From JBQSUQ01 sp052384575 (GTDB taxonomy: Bacteria > Pseudomonadota > Gammaproteobacteria > Enterobacterales > Pasteurellaceae), in the NCBI GenBank assembly GCA_052384575.1, contig JBQSUQ010000019.1: 64,000 bases of DNA, one strand, 5' to 3'. Each line of letters begins with the position of its first letter. The stretch's first letter is position 1. Position numbers and translations under genes: made by a program. Below, in pieces: positions 7,548 to 16,272 of this stretch. Under the pieces are notes generated by a model. That model was not told the DNA's origin, did not search any database, and worked only from the letters and a program-made list of their open reading frames with translations.

Positions 7548-9403
7548 TTATTGTTACTTCAGGTCATGTTGATCATGGTAAAACCGCATTATTACAGGCA
7601 TTAACTGGCACTAATACCGCTCATTTGCCCGAAGAAAAAAAACGGGGCATGACCATCGACTTAGGCTATGCCTACTTGCCTTTAGGTGATAAAACTCTTG
7701 GCTTTATTGATGTGCCAGGGCATGAAAAATTCTTAGTCAATATGCTCGCAGGCTTAGGCGGAATTCATTACGCCATGTTAATTGTGGCAGCGGATGAAGG
7801 CATACAAGCACAAACACAAGAACATTTGGCCATTCTGAAACAGTTACAGCTTGAGCAAATTCTGGTTGTGATTACCAAAGCAGATCGTGCAACACCAGAA
7901 CAAATTGCGCAATTACAACAACAAATTCAAGCGCAATATCCGTTTTTAGCACAAAGTCCCGTTTTTATTACTTCTGCCATTAATCAACAAGGCATTGCTG
8001 AATTGAGAGAATATCTCGCACAACTCGCAAATTTAGCAGAGACAAACAAACCGTTTCGTTATGCCATAGACCGTATCTTTAGCGTAAAAGGCGCGGGAAC
8101 GGTAGTAACGGGTACAGCTTTTAGCGGCAAGGTCAATATTGATGATGAGCTAGTGCTATCCAATGGCGAAAAAGTGCGGGTAAAAAATATTCATGCACAA
8201 AATCAAGCAAGTCAGCAAGGATTGGCAGGGCAACGTTTAGCGCTCAATATTAATGCAGATTTAGACCGCACTTTAATTGAGCGTGGCGATTGGCTTTTTT
8301 CACAAGCGCCACAACAGCCAACGGATCGCATCAGCATTGTGATTAATGCCGAAACAAATCTTAATGAAAGCCAGGCTGTGCATATCTATCATGCGGCAGA
8401 TCGTACAATTGGTAAGCTATCGATTTTATCCGATAAATCCTTGTATCCAAGCCAACAAGGTTTAGCTGAATTAATTTTAGAAAAGCCTTTATTTTTAACT
8501 TTTGGCGATAAATTAATTTTACGCAGCGGCGATAATAAACAACTGATTGGCGGTGCAAAAGTGATCGAAATTGATTCACCTAAACGCCACAAACGTACAG
8601 AAACACGTTTGAATTTATTGCGTGATTTGCACCAATCTGACAATGCCACACAGCGTTTAAAACTGTACTTACAAAGTAAAGCTATTTCAGTATCGCAATT
8701 ATTGTGGACTGAACAATTAACGCCAAGCCAACTTGATGAGATTTTGCAACAAAATCAGGCAGTGCGTTTCCAACAATGGTGCTTTAGTGCGGATTATAAA
8801 AATGAAAAAACACAGCAAATTTTAACCGCACTTTCTGATTACCACCAGCAACATGGCGATCAAATAGGCTTAGGTAAAGCCCGTTTATATCGCATAGCAG
8901 CTTTAAACCAACCAGAGCAATTAATTTATCATTTAATTGATGAATTGTTAGCTGATGGCAAATTGCAACAAAGTCGCGGATGGTTGCATTTACCAGAACA
9001 CAAAATCCAATTTGATGAACAAGAAAAACAACTATGGAAAGCCGTTCTCGCTGAATTTGTGCAACAGAATGGGCAGCCACTTTGGGTCAGAGATATCGCC
9101 AATGCACTCGGCATTGCCGAAACAATAATGCGTAATTTCTTATACAAAGCAGGCAAACTAGGCTACCTCACACCAATAGTAAAAGATCGCTTTTTCTTAA
9201 CGGAAACCCTTTACAATTATGCCCGATTAGTCAAAAAAATTGCGGAGCAACAAGGCGAAATCAGCGTTAATCAATTACGCGATGAATTGCAATTTGGACG
9301 TAAATTAACGGTGCAGTTAATGGAATATTTTGATCGCTGCGGCTTCTTACGCCGCAAGGGCAATGCACATATGCTACGCGATAAAACAATGTTTGATGAA
9401 TAA
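7544..9403 (+). CDS. selB: Selenocysteine-specific elongation factor SelB
   Basis: GTPase that carries selenocysteinyl-tRNA to UGA codons marked by a SECIS hairpin. The N-terminal third is EF-Tu-like: GHVDHGKTALLQAL (G1), the switch-region MTIDLGYAY, DVPGHEKFLVNML (G3) and TKAD (G4). Domains II/III follow, then C-terminal winged-helix domains (about 370-619) that read the SECIS element. Its 619 residues match the family. No UGA-containing selenoprotein gene is visible in this window, so its substrates (for example a formate dehydrogenase) must lie elsewhere. Confidence 0.97.
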   Translation: MIIVTSGHVDHGKTALLQALTGTNTAHLPEEKKRGMTIDLGYAYLPLGDKTLGFIDVPGHEKFLVNMLAGLGGIHYAMLIVAADEGIQAQTQEHLAILKQLQLEQILVVITKADRATPEQIAQLQQQIQAQYPFLAQSPVFITSAINQQGIAELREYLAQLANLAETNKPFRYAIDRIFSVKGAGTVVTGTAFSGKVNIDDELVLSNGEKVRVKNIHAQNQASQQGLAGQRLALNINADLDRTLIERGDWLFSQAPQQPTDRISIVINAETNLNESQAVHIYHAADRTIGKLSILSDKSLYPSQQGLAELILEKPLFLTFGDKLILRSGDNKQLIGGAKVIEIDSPKRHKRTETRLNLLRDLHQSDNATQRLKLYLQSKAISVSQLLWTEQLTPSQLDEILQQNQAVRFQQWCFSADYKNEKTQQILTALSDYHQQHGDQIGLGKARLYRIAALNQPEQLIYHLIDELLADGKLQQSRGWLHLPEHKIQFDEQEKQLWKAVLAEFVQQNGQPLWVRDIANALGIAETIMRNFLYKAGKLGYLTPIVKDRFFLTETLYNYARLVKKIAEQQGEISVNQLRDELQFGRKLTVQLMEYFDRCGFLRRKGNAHMLRDKTMFDE

Positions 9404-9404
9404 A

Positions 9405-10307
9405 ATGGAAGAAACATATCAAAAATTAGTTAAACGAGCGGCTAATTTAGCCATTGTTGTGGCAGTTAGCCTCATTATTATTAAAGCATTTGCTTGGTGG
9501 AAAACAGGATCTATCGCTATTTTGGCAGCAATGACCGATTCACTGGTGGATTTATTTGCCTCCGCCACCAACGTGATTGCATTACGCTTTGCGTTACAAC
9601 CTGCAGATGATAACCATGCTTTCGGGCATGGCAAAATGGAATCACTAGCAGCTTTAGCCCAAAGTGCTTTTATCACAGGCTCCGCCGCTTTCTTATTATT
9701 GCAAGGTATTCAACGCTTTACCGATCCACAACCGGTACAAAGCAGTGAATTGGGTGTAATTATCAGCTTAATTTCTATTGCTTTAACAGCAATGTTGGTG
9801 CTTTATCAACGTAAAGTGGTTAAAGAAACACATAGCCCAGCAATTCAAGCAGATTCTTTGCATTACCAAACGGATCTCTATATGAACACTGCAATTTTAA
9901 TTGCGATGTTATTAAATATGCAGGGCATGATATATGCTGATGCGGTTTTCGCCATTGGTATTGCTTTCTACATTCTCTATAACGCAGGAAAAATGTTGTG
10001 GGATGCTATGCAAGCCTTGTTAGATCAAGCATTACCACAACAAGAAGTGGATAAAATTTGGCACATTGCCCTTGAACATTCCGGTATTATCAGTATTCAT
10101 GATGTGAAAACCAGAAAAGCAGGAGCAAACCGTTTTATTCAACTCCATTTAGAAATGGATGATCATTTGCCGTTAGTTAAAGCGCATGACATTACTGATA
10201 GTTTAGAAAAGAAATTATTACAAGCTTTCCCGCTATCTGAAGTCATCATTCATCAAGAACCAACCAGTGTTGTGCAAAAAGAGCGGATGCAAAATGACGC
10301 ACAATAG
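9405..10307 (+). CDS. fieF: Cation-diffusion facilitator FieF-like metal exporter
   Basis: Inner-membrane proton-coupled exporter of divalent iron or zinc. The protein is close to E. coli FieF in pattern and length (300 residues): DSLVDLFASATN, LQPADDNHAFGHGK, SLHYQTDLYMN, and the cytoplasmic domain with TRFIQ-like and VIIHQEP segments. Six membrane helices are expected. The DxxxD pairs of the metal site are visible (D at TDSLVD; H-D in HYQTD). I chose the ATG at 9405 because it aligns with the family N-terminus; an ATG at 9396 that overlaps the selB end is the alternative. It follows selB by one base, perhaps in the same transcript. Confidence 0.9.
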   Translation: MEETYQKLVKRAANLAIVVAVSLIIIKAFAWWKTGSIAILAAMTDSLVDLFASATNVIALRFALQPADDNHAFGHGKMESLAALAQSAFITGSAAFLLLQGIQRFTDPQPVQSSELGVIISLISIALTAMLVLYQRKVVKETHSPAIQADSLHYQTDLYMNTAILIAMLLNMQGMIYADAVFAIGIAFYILYNAGKMLWDAMQALLDQALPQQEVDKIWHIALEHSGIISIHDVKTRKAGANRFIQLHLEMDDHLPLVKAHDITDSLEKKLLQAFPLSEVIIHQEPTSVVQKERMQNDAQ

Positions 10308-10735
10308 CATCGCTAAACATTAAACTCTGGGTTATCTATTGGAAATATGAATAATATAAGGTTTTTTGGAATTATATTTTTTATTGCACTTGGGAATTAC
10401 ATAATCTCATTCTTTATTATTGTATCCAAAAACCCTTAGATTATTTATTTAGCCTGTCTCATTTCTGGAATAGTACATTAGATATTTAGAGATATAGCTA
10501 AAGAAAAATTTTTTATTCAACAACCCCACTCAAATCGTTCGTTTTATAATCAAAATTCACCTTTTAGGCCCTATAAACTGAAAAACATGAATATTTTTCA
10601 CCGCACTTTTCCCTAAAATACCTCTTATTTATTCTAGCCATAATTAGATCACAAGAATAAAACACCAAAACAGAATAAAATATCAATACAAACAATCAAA
10701 ATAGATATAAAACATATATTTTTGTTTATTTTATA
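10308..10735. other. Intergenic region with no convincing gene
   Basis: This 430-bp AT-rich stretch holds one uptake signal (near 10601) and a hydrophobic 30-codon frame on the plus strand (10347-10439, MNNIRFFGIIF...) after a weak TTGGA ribosome site. The small frame resembles a single membrane helix but nothing supports expression. I see no RNA gene. Confidence 0.4.
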
Positions 10736-10763
10736 TTGACGAACACCTAATTTTGTTTATATT
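10736..10763 (+). promoter_or_regulatory. Promoter of the symporter gene
   Basis: TTGACG and TATATT are separated by 16 bp, ending about 43 bp before the ATG, which has a strong AGGGGG ribosome site. Confidence 0.6.
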
Positions 10764-10805
10764 ATCCTAAACACAACAAACATAACACTTAACTAGGGGG
10801 CGAGC

Positions 10806-12308
10806 ATGAGTCAATCTACTCGTGAAACATTCTCAGGGCGTAAAGCCTTTATTATGGCAGCAATTGGTTCTGCTGTTGGCTTAGGAAACATTTGGCGTTT
10901 CCCATATACCACTTACGAAAACGGCGGTGGTGCATTTATCATTCCTTATATCGTGGCATTATTAACCGCAGGGATTCCATTACTCTTTTTAGATTACGCC
11001 ATTGGCCATCGCCATCGTGGTGGTGCGCCTTTATCTTATCGTCGCTTTAACAAACATTTTGAAACTTTCGGTTGGTGGCAAGTAATGGTGAATGTCATCA
11101 TTGGTCTTTATTACGCCGTTGTTTTAGGTTGGGCTGCGATTTACACCTATTTCTCTTTCAGTAAAGCTTGGGGTGGAAAACCTATCGATTTCTTCGTTGG
11201 TGAATTCTTAAAAATGGGCGATATTGCACAAGGCGTCAGCTTCGACTTTGTCGGCATGGTAGTAGGTCCATTAATTACAGTATGGGTTATTTCCCTTGTG
11301 GTATTAGCATTTGGTGTACAAAAAGGGATCTCCAAAGTGTCTAATATTTTAATGCCAGTATTGGTTGTAATGTTCTTAGTGCTTGTTGTTTATTCACTCA
11401 CTTTACCTGGTGCAGCTAAAGGTTTGGATGCCTTATTCACACCAAATTGGGAAAAATTATCAGACCCAAGCGTATGGATTGCAGCTTACGGACAAATTTT
11501 CTTCTCATTATCTATCTGCTTTGGGATTATGATCACCTACGCCTCTTACTTGAAGAAAGACTCTGATCTCACAGGTACAGGTTTGGTCGTCGGCTTTGCA
11601 AACTCCAGTTTTGAAGTGCTTGCAGGGATCGGCGTATTTGCAGCCCTTGGCTTTATGGCAACAGCTGCAGGGCAAGAAGTAAGTGATGTGGCAAAAGGCG
11701 GAATTGGTCTTGCATTCTTTGCTTTCCCAACCATCATTAATGAACTTAAATTTGGTGAAATTTTTGGTGTGTTATTCTTTGGCTCATTAACCTTTGCTGC
11801 ATTAACCTCATTTATTTCCGTTATTGAAGTAATTATTTCTGCGGTACAAGACAAATTAAAAATGGATCGCGTCAAAATCACATTTATCGTTGGCTTACCA
11901 ATGATGGCTGTATCCGTTATCCTATTTGGTACCACAACAGGCCTACCAATGTTAGATGTATTAGATAAATTTATTAACTATTTTGGTATTGTTGCCGTTG
12001 CCTTTGTTTCTCTAGTTGCTATCGTTGCCAATGAAAAACTTGGCTTGTTAGGTGCGCATATTAACCAAACATCTTCTTTCAAAGTTGGTTTCTTATGGCG
12101 CTTATGCATCATATTAACCACAGGTATCCTTGCCTTTATGTTATTAAGTGAAGGAGCAAAAGTCTTCACCGAAGGCTATGAAGGCTACCCAAATTGGTTC
12201 GTCAACACATTTGGTTGGGGTATGGCATTTACTTTGGTTATCGTTTCTTTCTTACTTTCTCGCTTAAAATGGAAAGACGAAGCCTACGCAGAACACAAAG
12301 GAGAATAA
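10806..12308 (+). CDS. Sodium-dependent transporter, NSS/SNF family
   Basis: Sodium-coupled amino-acid-type carrier of the neurotransmitter:sodium symporter family (LeuT fold). The N-terminal signature is complete: SGRKAFIMAAIGSAVGLGNI, then WRFPYTTYENGGGAFIIPY, which carries sodium- and substrate-site residues of helix 1. About twelve hydrophobic segments cover the 500 residues. The substrate cannot be read from sequence; related bacterial proteins carry methionine, alanine or tryptophan. The 30-residue protein directly downstream resembles the small MetS subunit of methionine/alanine carriers, so that substrate group is the best guess. Confidence 0.9.
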   Translation: MSQSTRETFSGRKAFIMAAIGSAVGLGNIWRFPYTTYENGGGAFIIPYIVALLTAGIPLLFLDYAIGHRHRGGAPLSYRRFNKHFETFGWWQVMVNVIIGLYYAVVLGWAAIYTYFSFSKAWGGKPIDFFVGEFLKMGDIAQGVSFDFVGMVVGPLITVWVISLVVLAFGVQKGISKVSNILMPVLVVMFLVLVVYSLTLPGAAKGLDALFTPNWEKLSDPSVWIAAYGQIFFSLSICFGIMITYASYLKKDSDLTGTGLVVGFANSSFEVLAGIGVFAALGFMATAAGQEVSDVAKGGIGLAFFAFPTIINELKFGEIFGVLFFGSLTFAALTSFISVIEVIISAVQDKLKMDRVKITFIVGLPMMAVSVILFGTTTGLPMLDVLDKFINYFGIVAVAFVSLVAIVANEKLGLLGAHINQTSSFKVGFLWRLCIILTTGILAFMLLSEGAKVFTEGYEGYPNWFVNTFGWGMAFTLVIVSFLLSRLKWKDEAYAEHKGE

Positions 12309-12309
12309 T

Positions 12310-12402
12310 ATGAGCACAAGTGCAATCATTATGATGTCAATAGCCCTTGCTATTATCTGGGGCGGTTTGATCATCTCAGTTACCAAACTACCAAAAGAAT
12401 AA
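12310..12402 (+). CDS. Small MetS-like subunit of the NSS transporter
   Basis: A 30-residue frame begins one base after the transporter stop. It has a single membrane helix (IIMMSIALAIIWGGLIISV) and a short charged tail (TKLPKE). This is the shape and position of the MetS-type small subunits known to accompany some NSS carriers. The transporter's last codons supply an AAAGGAG ribosome site. It is too short for most gene finders. The role is inferred from position and shape. Confidence 0.75.
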   Translation: MSTSAIIMMSIALAIIWGGLIISVTKLPKE

Positions 12403-12417
12403 AAAAACACTAACAAA

Positions 12418-12452
12418 AACACCGCACTTTATCTTAAAAAAGTGCGGTGTTT
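12418..12452. terminator. Bidirectional uptake-signal terminator
   Basis: AACACCGCACTTT and AAAGTGCGGTGTTT form a stem of about 13 bp. It serves the transporter operon and the convergent rsmD. Confidence 0.8.
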
Positions 12453-12484
12453 TATTTAAAAAGCAGAATTAACAAGCAAAGATT

Positions 12485-13111
12485 TTACTCTGTCATTTCG
12501 CCTTTTTGATATAATCGATAACTCACTTGCCCGGTGGTTTTCTCTTTTAGTAAGGACCAATTGTCTGGCACTGTTAATACTTTATTTCGTTCCGTCTCGA
12601 TATAAATTAGCGCACCTGAGCTGAGCCAATTATGCTGTTCTAGCAAAGGCACAACTTGCTCAGTTAGTCCCAAATTAAACGGTGGATCAAGAAAAACCAC
12701 ATCAAACTGCGGTGCATTTTGCGCAAGTTTTAGGAAATCTAAACAACTCTGATTCACCACTTTTCCTTGGTTTTCATCGCATTTTAGTGTTTGTAAATTA
12801 CGTTTTAATTGTGCAGCCACACCTTTATCCAATTCAATAAAAGTGACTGATTTCGCTTGACGAGAAAGTGCTTCAAACCCCAAGGATCCACTACCAGCAA
12901 AGGCATCTAAGCAACGGCTATCAACGATATAAGGCATTAACCAATTAAATAGCGTTTCTTTCACTCGGTCACCTGTTGGGCGCAATCCTTCTGAGTTAAG
13001 CACCGGCAATTTTCGACCGCGCCAGAGACCTGCAATAATTCGCACTTCCCCTTTCGCTAAATTTGTTGTTTTACTCGACGTTATCGCCTGCGCTTTTCGG
13101 TATTTTTTCAT
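12485..13111 (-). CDS. rsmD: 16S rRNA guanine(966)-N2 methyltransferase
   Basis: SAM-dependent enzyme that methylates G966 of 16S rRNA. The 208 residues follow the E. coli protein closely: EVRIIAGLWRGRKLPV, LRPTGDRVKETLFNW, the SAM-binding CLDAFAGSGSLGFEALSR, and the catalytic VVFLDPPFNLG. The tail (GQVSYRLYQKGE) also matches. It is divergent from ftsY, with a 60-bp gap. No clear ribosome site is seen, but the ATG at 13111 gives the family N-terminus. Confidence 0.95.
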   Translation of the reverse strand: MKKYRKAQAITSSKTTNLAKGEVRIIAGLWRGRKLPVLNSEGLRPTGDRVKETLFNWLMPYIVDSRCLDAFAGSGSLGFEALSRQAKSVTFIELDKGVAAQLKRNLQTLKCDENQGKVVNQSCLDFLKLAQNAPQFDVVFLDPPFNLGLTEQVVPLLEQHNWLSSGALIYIETERNKVLTVPDNWSLLKEKTTGQVSYRLYQKGEMTE

Positions 13112-13171
13112 ACAGATAAATGATAAACTATGCTAATTTTCCCGTATTCTAACAGAAATTAAGAGATTATT

Positions 13172-14506
13172 ATGGCAGATGAGAATAAAAAAGGTGGCTT
13201 TTGGTCGTGGTTAGGTTTTAACAAGAAGAAACAACAAGAACCTATCGACACGCAATCAGAAACCGACAATGAAGAAAACCAAATAACAGAATACGTTTCT
13301 GAAGCAGAAACCGCTACCTCACAGCCCTCAGATAATCAAAGTGCGGTGCATTTTGACGAAGTTTCAACAGAACAACAGATTACAACTGAAATCCCAGATG
13401 AAATAATCGCAACCCCTGAAGAAGTCGAAGAAGTCGAAGAAGTCGAAGAAGTCGAAGAAGTCGAAGAAGTCGAAGAAGTCGAAGAAGTCGAAGAAGTCGA
13501 AGAAGTCGAAGAAGTCGAAGAAGTCGAGGAAGTCGAGGAACAACCTATCTCAGCATCGGCTGTTACACAAGAAAAACCAAGCGAAGGTGGTTTCTTTAGT
13601 CGTTTATTAAAAGGCTTGGTCAAAACCAAACAAAATATTGGTTCGGGATTTTTGTCCTTTTTCTCCGGCAAAAAAATTGATGACGAATTATTTGAAGAAT
13701 TAGAAGAACAGTTGCTGATCGCAGATATTGGCGTGCCAACTACAACGAAAATTATCAAAAACCTTGAGTTGCATGCCACTCGCCAGCAATTAAAAGATGC
13801 TAATTTACTCTATCAACAATTAAAACAAGAAATGTCGGCGATTTTGAAACCTGTTGCTCAGCCTTTACAGCTTGAAAGCGATAAAAAACCTTATGTTATT
13901 TTAATGGTTGGCGTGAATGGCGTGGGTAAAACTACCACCATTGGTAAATTGGCTCGCCAATTCCAACAACAAGGGAAATCCGTTATGCTAGCCGCTGGCG
14001 ATACCTTCCGCGCAGCAGCTGTGGAACAATTACAGGTTTGGGGAGAACGTAATAATATTCCTGTTATTGCACAAAGCACAGGTTCTGACTCTGCTTCTGT
14101 TATTTTTGATGCTATGCAATCTGCAGCAGCACGCAATATTGATATATTAATTGCGGATACAGCAGGGCGTTTGCAAAATAAAAATAATCTTATGGACGAA
14201 TTGAAGAAAATTGTCCGCGTGATGAAAAAATACGATGAAAGCGCGCCCCATGAAATTATGCTCACGCTCGATGCAAGCACTGGTCAAAATGCTATTAGCC
14301 AAGCTAAATTATTTAATGAAGCTGTGGGTTTAACAGGCATTAGCTTAACCAAATTAGATGGTACCGCCAAAGGTGGTGTCATTTTCGCTATTGCTGATCA
14401 ATTTGGTTTGCCTATTCGCTACATTGGCGTTGGGGAAAAAATCGAAGATTTACGTACATTTAATGCAGATGAATTTATTGATGCATTATTTACTCATGAA
14501 GAATAA
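13172..14506 (+). CDS. ftsY: Signal recognition particle receptor FtsY
   Basis: Membrane-associated GTPase that receives ribosome-SRP complexes. Layout: a short basic N-terminus (GFWSWLGFNKKK), an acidic low-complexity A domain (about 20-140), then the N domain and the GTPase G domain (about 150-444). G-domain motifs are GVNGVGKTTTIGKLA, AAGDTFRAAAVEQL, DTAGRLQNK, TKLDGTAKGG and the C-terminal GVGEKIEDLRTF. The A domain carries thirteen tandem Val-Glu-Glu repeats encoded by 9-bp units. It is the first gene of ftsYEX. Confidence 0.97.
   Translation: MADENKKGGFWSWLGFNKKKQQEPIDTQSETDNEENQITEYVSEAETATSQPSDNQSAVHFDEVSTEQQITTEIPDEIIATPEEVEEVEEVEEVEEVEEVEEVEEVEEVEEVEEVEEVEEVEEQPISASAVTQEKPSEGGFFSRLLKGLVKTKQNIGSGFLSFFSGKKIDDELFEELEEQLLIADIGVPTTTKIIKNLELHATRQQLKDANLLYQQLKQEMSAILKPVAQPLQLESDKKPYVILMVGVNGVGKTTTIGKLARQFQQQGKSVMLAAGDTFRAAAVEQLQVWGERNNIPVIAQSTGSDSASVIFDAMQSAAARNIDILIADTAGRLQNKNNLMDELKKIVRVMKKYDESAPHEIMLTLDASTGQNAISQAKLFNEAVGLTGISLTKLDGTAKGGVIFAIADQFGLPIRYIGVGEKIEDLRTFNADEFIDALFTHEE
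13418..13540 (+). repeat. Thirteen 9-bp tandem repeats in ftsY
   Basis: GTC occurs every 9 bases from 13424 to 13532. Units 1-11 are GTCGAAGAA and the last two are GTCGAGGAA; a GAAGAA precedes the first. Because the unit is 9 bp, gain or loss changes only the length of the acidic A domain and not the frame. Confidence 0.98.
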
Positions 14507-14517
14507 AGAGAAATAAC

Positions 14518-15168
14518 ATGATTCATTTTCAAAATGTGAGCAAAGCGTATTTAGGCGGAAAGCCTGCTTTGCAAGGACTGACTTTCCATTTGCCCGTTGG
14601 CAGCATGACTTATTTAACAGGTCATTCTGGCGCAGGAAAAAGCACATTATTAAAGTTAATTATGGGAATGGAACGCGCGAATGGTGGCAGCATTTGGTTT
14701 AACGGCCACGATATTACTCGTCTTTCTCACCATGAATTACCTTTTTTACGCCGCCAAATCGGCATGGTGCACCAAGATTATCGTTTATTGCCCGATCGCT
14801 CTGTGGCAGAAAATGTCGCCATGCCATTAATTATTGCGGGCATGCATCCTAAAACAGCGGTAGAACGCGCTTCCGCAGCCTTAGATCGCGTGGGATTATA
14901 CGAGCGCGCCAATCATTTGCCAGTTCATCTCTCTGGTGGTGAGCAACAGCGCGTAGATATTGCTCGAGCAATCATCCACAAACCCCAATTATTATTGGCC
15001 GATGAACCAACGGGCAATTTAGACAATGCCCTTTCTCTTGAAATTTTCAACTTGTTTGAAGAGTTCAATAATATGGGAATGACAGTGTTAATCGCCACTC
15101 ACGACATCGGCTTAATCCAGCAGAAACCTAAACCTTGCCTCACATTAGAACAAGGGCATTTGCGCTAA
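14518..15168 (+). CDS. ftsE: Cell-division ATP-binding protein FtsE
   Basis: ATPase of the FtsEX complex, which controls septal peptidoglycan hydrolysis through a periplasmic activator. The 216 residues contain Walker A TGHSGAGKSTLLKL, the Q-loop near RRQIGMVHQDYRLL, the ABC signature HLSGGEQQRVDIARA, Walker B LLLADEPTGNLD and the switch THD. It starts 11 bp after ftsY and precedes ftsX by 28 bp, with an uptake signal in that gap. Confidence 0.97.
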   Translation: MIHFQNVSKAYLGGKPALQGLTFHLPVGSMTYLTGHSGAGKSTLLKLIMGMERANGGSIWFNGHDITRLSHHELPFLRRQIGMVHQDYRLLPDRSVAENVAMPLIIAGMHPKTAVERASAALDRVGLYERANHLPVHLSGGEQQRVDIARAIIHKPQLLLADEPTGNLDNALSLEIFNLFEEFNNMGMTVLIATHDIGLIQQKPKPCLTLEQGHLR

Positions 15169-15196
15169 AAGTGCGGTCTTTTTTTGGAGAGTTTTT

Positions 15197-16123
15197 ATGA
15201 AAGTAAATCAAAGCGCGCCATTTTGGGCAAGAATGCAATATGTACTAAATTCGGTATTGAAGGACTTAATCAAGAAAAAATACGGTACCATCTTAACGAT
15301 TTTAGTGATTGCTGTATCCCTCACCATCCCAACCGTTAGTTTCTTGTTGTGGAAAAATACACATCAAGCCACTACCACATTTTATCCTGAAACCGAATTA
15401 ACAGTTTATCTGCATAAAAATTTAAACGAAGATGACGCCAATGCCATTGTCAGCAAGATTCAGCAACAACAAGGTATTGAAAGCTTAAATTATATTTCTC
15501 GCCAAGAAAGTTTGAAAGATTTTCGCAGTTGGTCAGGCTTTGGCGAAGAATTGGATATTTTAGATGATAACCCACTTCCTGCAGTTGTGATGATTAAGCC
15601 CACATCAGATTATCAAGCGTCTGAAAAACGTAAAGAGCTACACGATAGCCTAATGAAAATCAAAGGTGTCGAAGAAGTACGCATGGATAACGATTGGTTA
15701 GAAAAACTCGCTGCGCTCACTTGGTTAATTGCTCATGTTGCCATTTTCTGTGCTGTATTAATGACTCTTGCAGTATTTTTAGTGATTGGGAACAGTATTC
15801 GTTCTGATGTTTATAGTAGCAAAGCCAATATTCAAGTAGTTAAATTGCTCGGTGCGACCGACCAATTTATTTTGCGCCCATTCCTTTACACTGGCATTAT
15901 TTACGGTTTTCTTGGTGCATTATTTGCTTGTATTTTCAGTAGCTTAGTGATCGGCTACTTCACAAGTGCGGTCAAATATGTAACAGATATTTTCGCTGTC
16001 AAATTTGAATTAAATGGATTGGAAATAACAGAAGTCTTTTTCTTATTAATCATCTGCTCCATTGTTGGCTATGCATCTGCTTGGATAGCAGCAAACAAGC
16101 ATATAAAAATGTTAGACAAATAA
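15197..16123 (+). CDS. ftsX: Cell-division membrane protein FtsX
   Basis: Membrane subunit of FtsEX. The 308 residues show the expected four membrane segments: one near residues 30-50, a large periplasmic loop (about 55-165), then three C-terminal helices (ALTWLIAHVAIFCAVLMTLA, PFLYTGIIYGFLGALFA, EVFFLLIICSIVGYASAW). The family segment VQVVKLLGATD appears as IQVVKLLGATDQFI. The last gene of ftsYEX; an uptake signal lies inside it. Confidence 0.95.
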   Translation: MKVNQSAPFWARMQYVLNSVLKDLIKKKYGTILTILVIAVSLTIPTVSFLLWKNTHQATTTFYPETELTVYLHKNLNEDDANAIVSKIQQQQGIESLNYISRQESLKDFRSWSGFGEELDILDDNPLPAVVMIKPTSDYQASEKRKELHDSLMKIKGVEEVRMDNDWLEKLAALTWLIAHVAIFCAVLMTLAVFLVIGNSIRSDVYSSKANIQVVKLLGATDQFILRPFLYTGIIYGFLGALFACIFSSLVIGYFTSAVKYVTDIFAVKFELNGLEITEVFFLLIICSIVGYASAWIAANKHIKMLDK

Positions 16124-16189
16124 TTTCCAACATATATATCTATGATTGGCTCCAAAAGTAGTTGTTAATATTTTAATCGAACAAACACA

Positions 16190-16209
16190 AATGATATTGA
16201 TTCTTATTT
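16190..16209. promoter_or_regulatory. Candidate Fur box upstream of the FetA-like receptor
   Basis: TGATATTGATTCTTA (16192-16206) matches the 7-1-7 form TGATAAT-N-ATTATCA at about 11 of 14 positions, some 65 bp before the receptor start. Iron control would fit the gene. Confidence 0.55.
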
Positions 16210-16272
16210 ATAAAACAAATATACTTTGTGCTCTTTTTTCGTTGATTAAATACAACTTCTCAGGGAGCCATT

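Noticed and set aside
10347..10439. 30-codon hydrophobic frame in the fieF-symporter gap
   Set aside because: Weak ribosome site, no partner gene and AT-rich context; hydrophobic short frames are frequent by chance.
13336..13779. Antisense serine/threonine-rich frame over ftsY
   Set aside because: It is only the opposite-strand reading of the 9-bp repeat (Ser-Thr-Ser) and has no start signals or family features.
16123..16272. Phase-variable poly-C tract before the FetA-like gene
   Set aside because: Neisseria fetA has one between -35 and -10, but no homopolymeric C or G run exists here.
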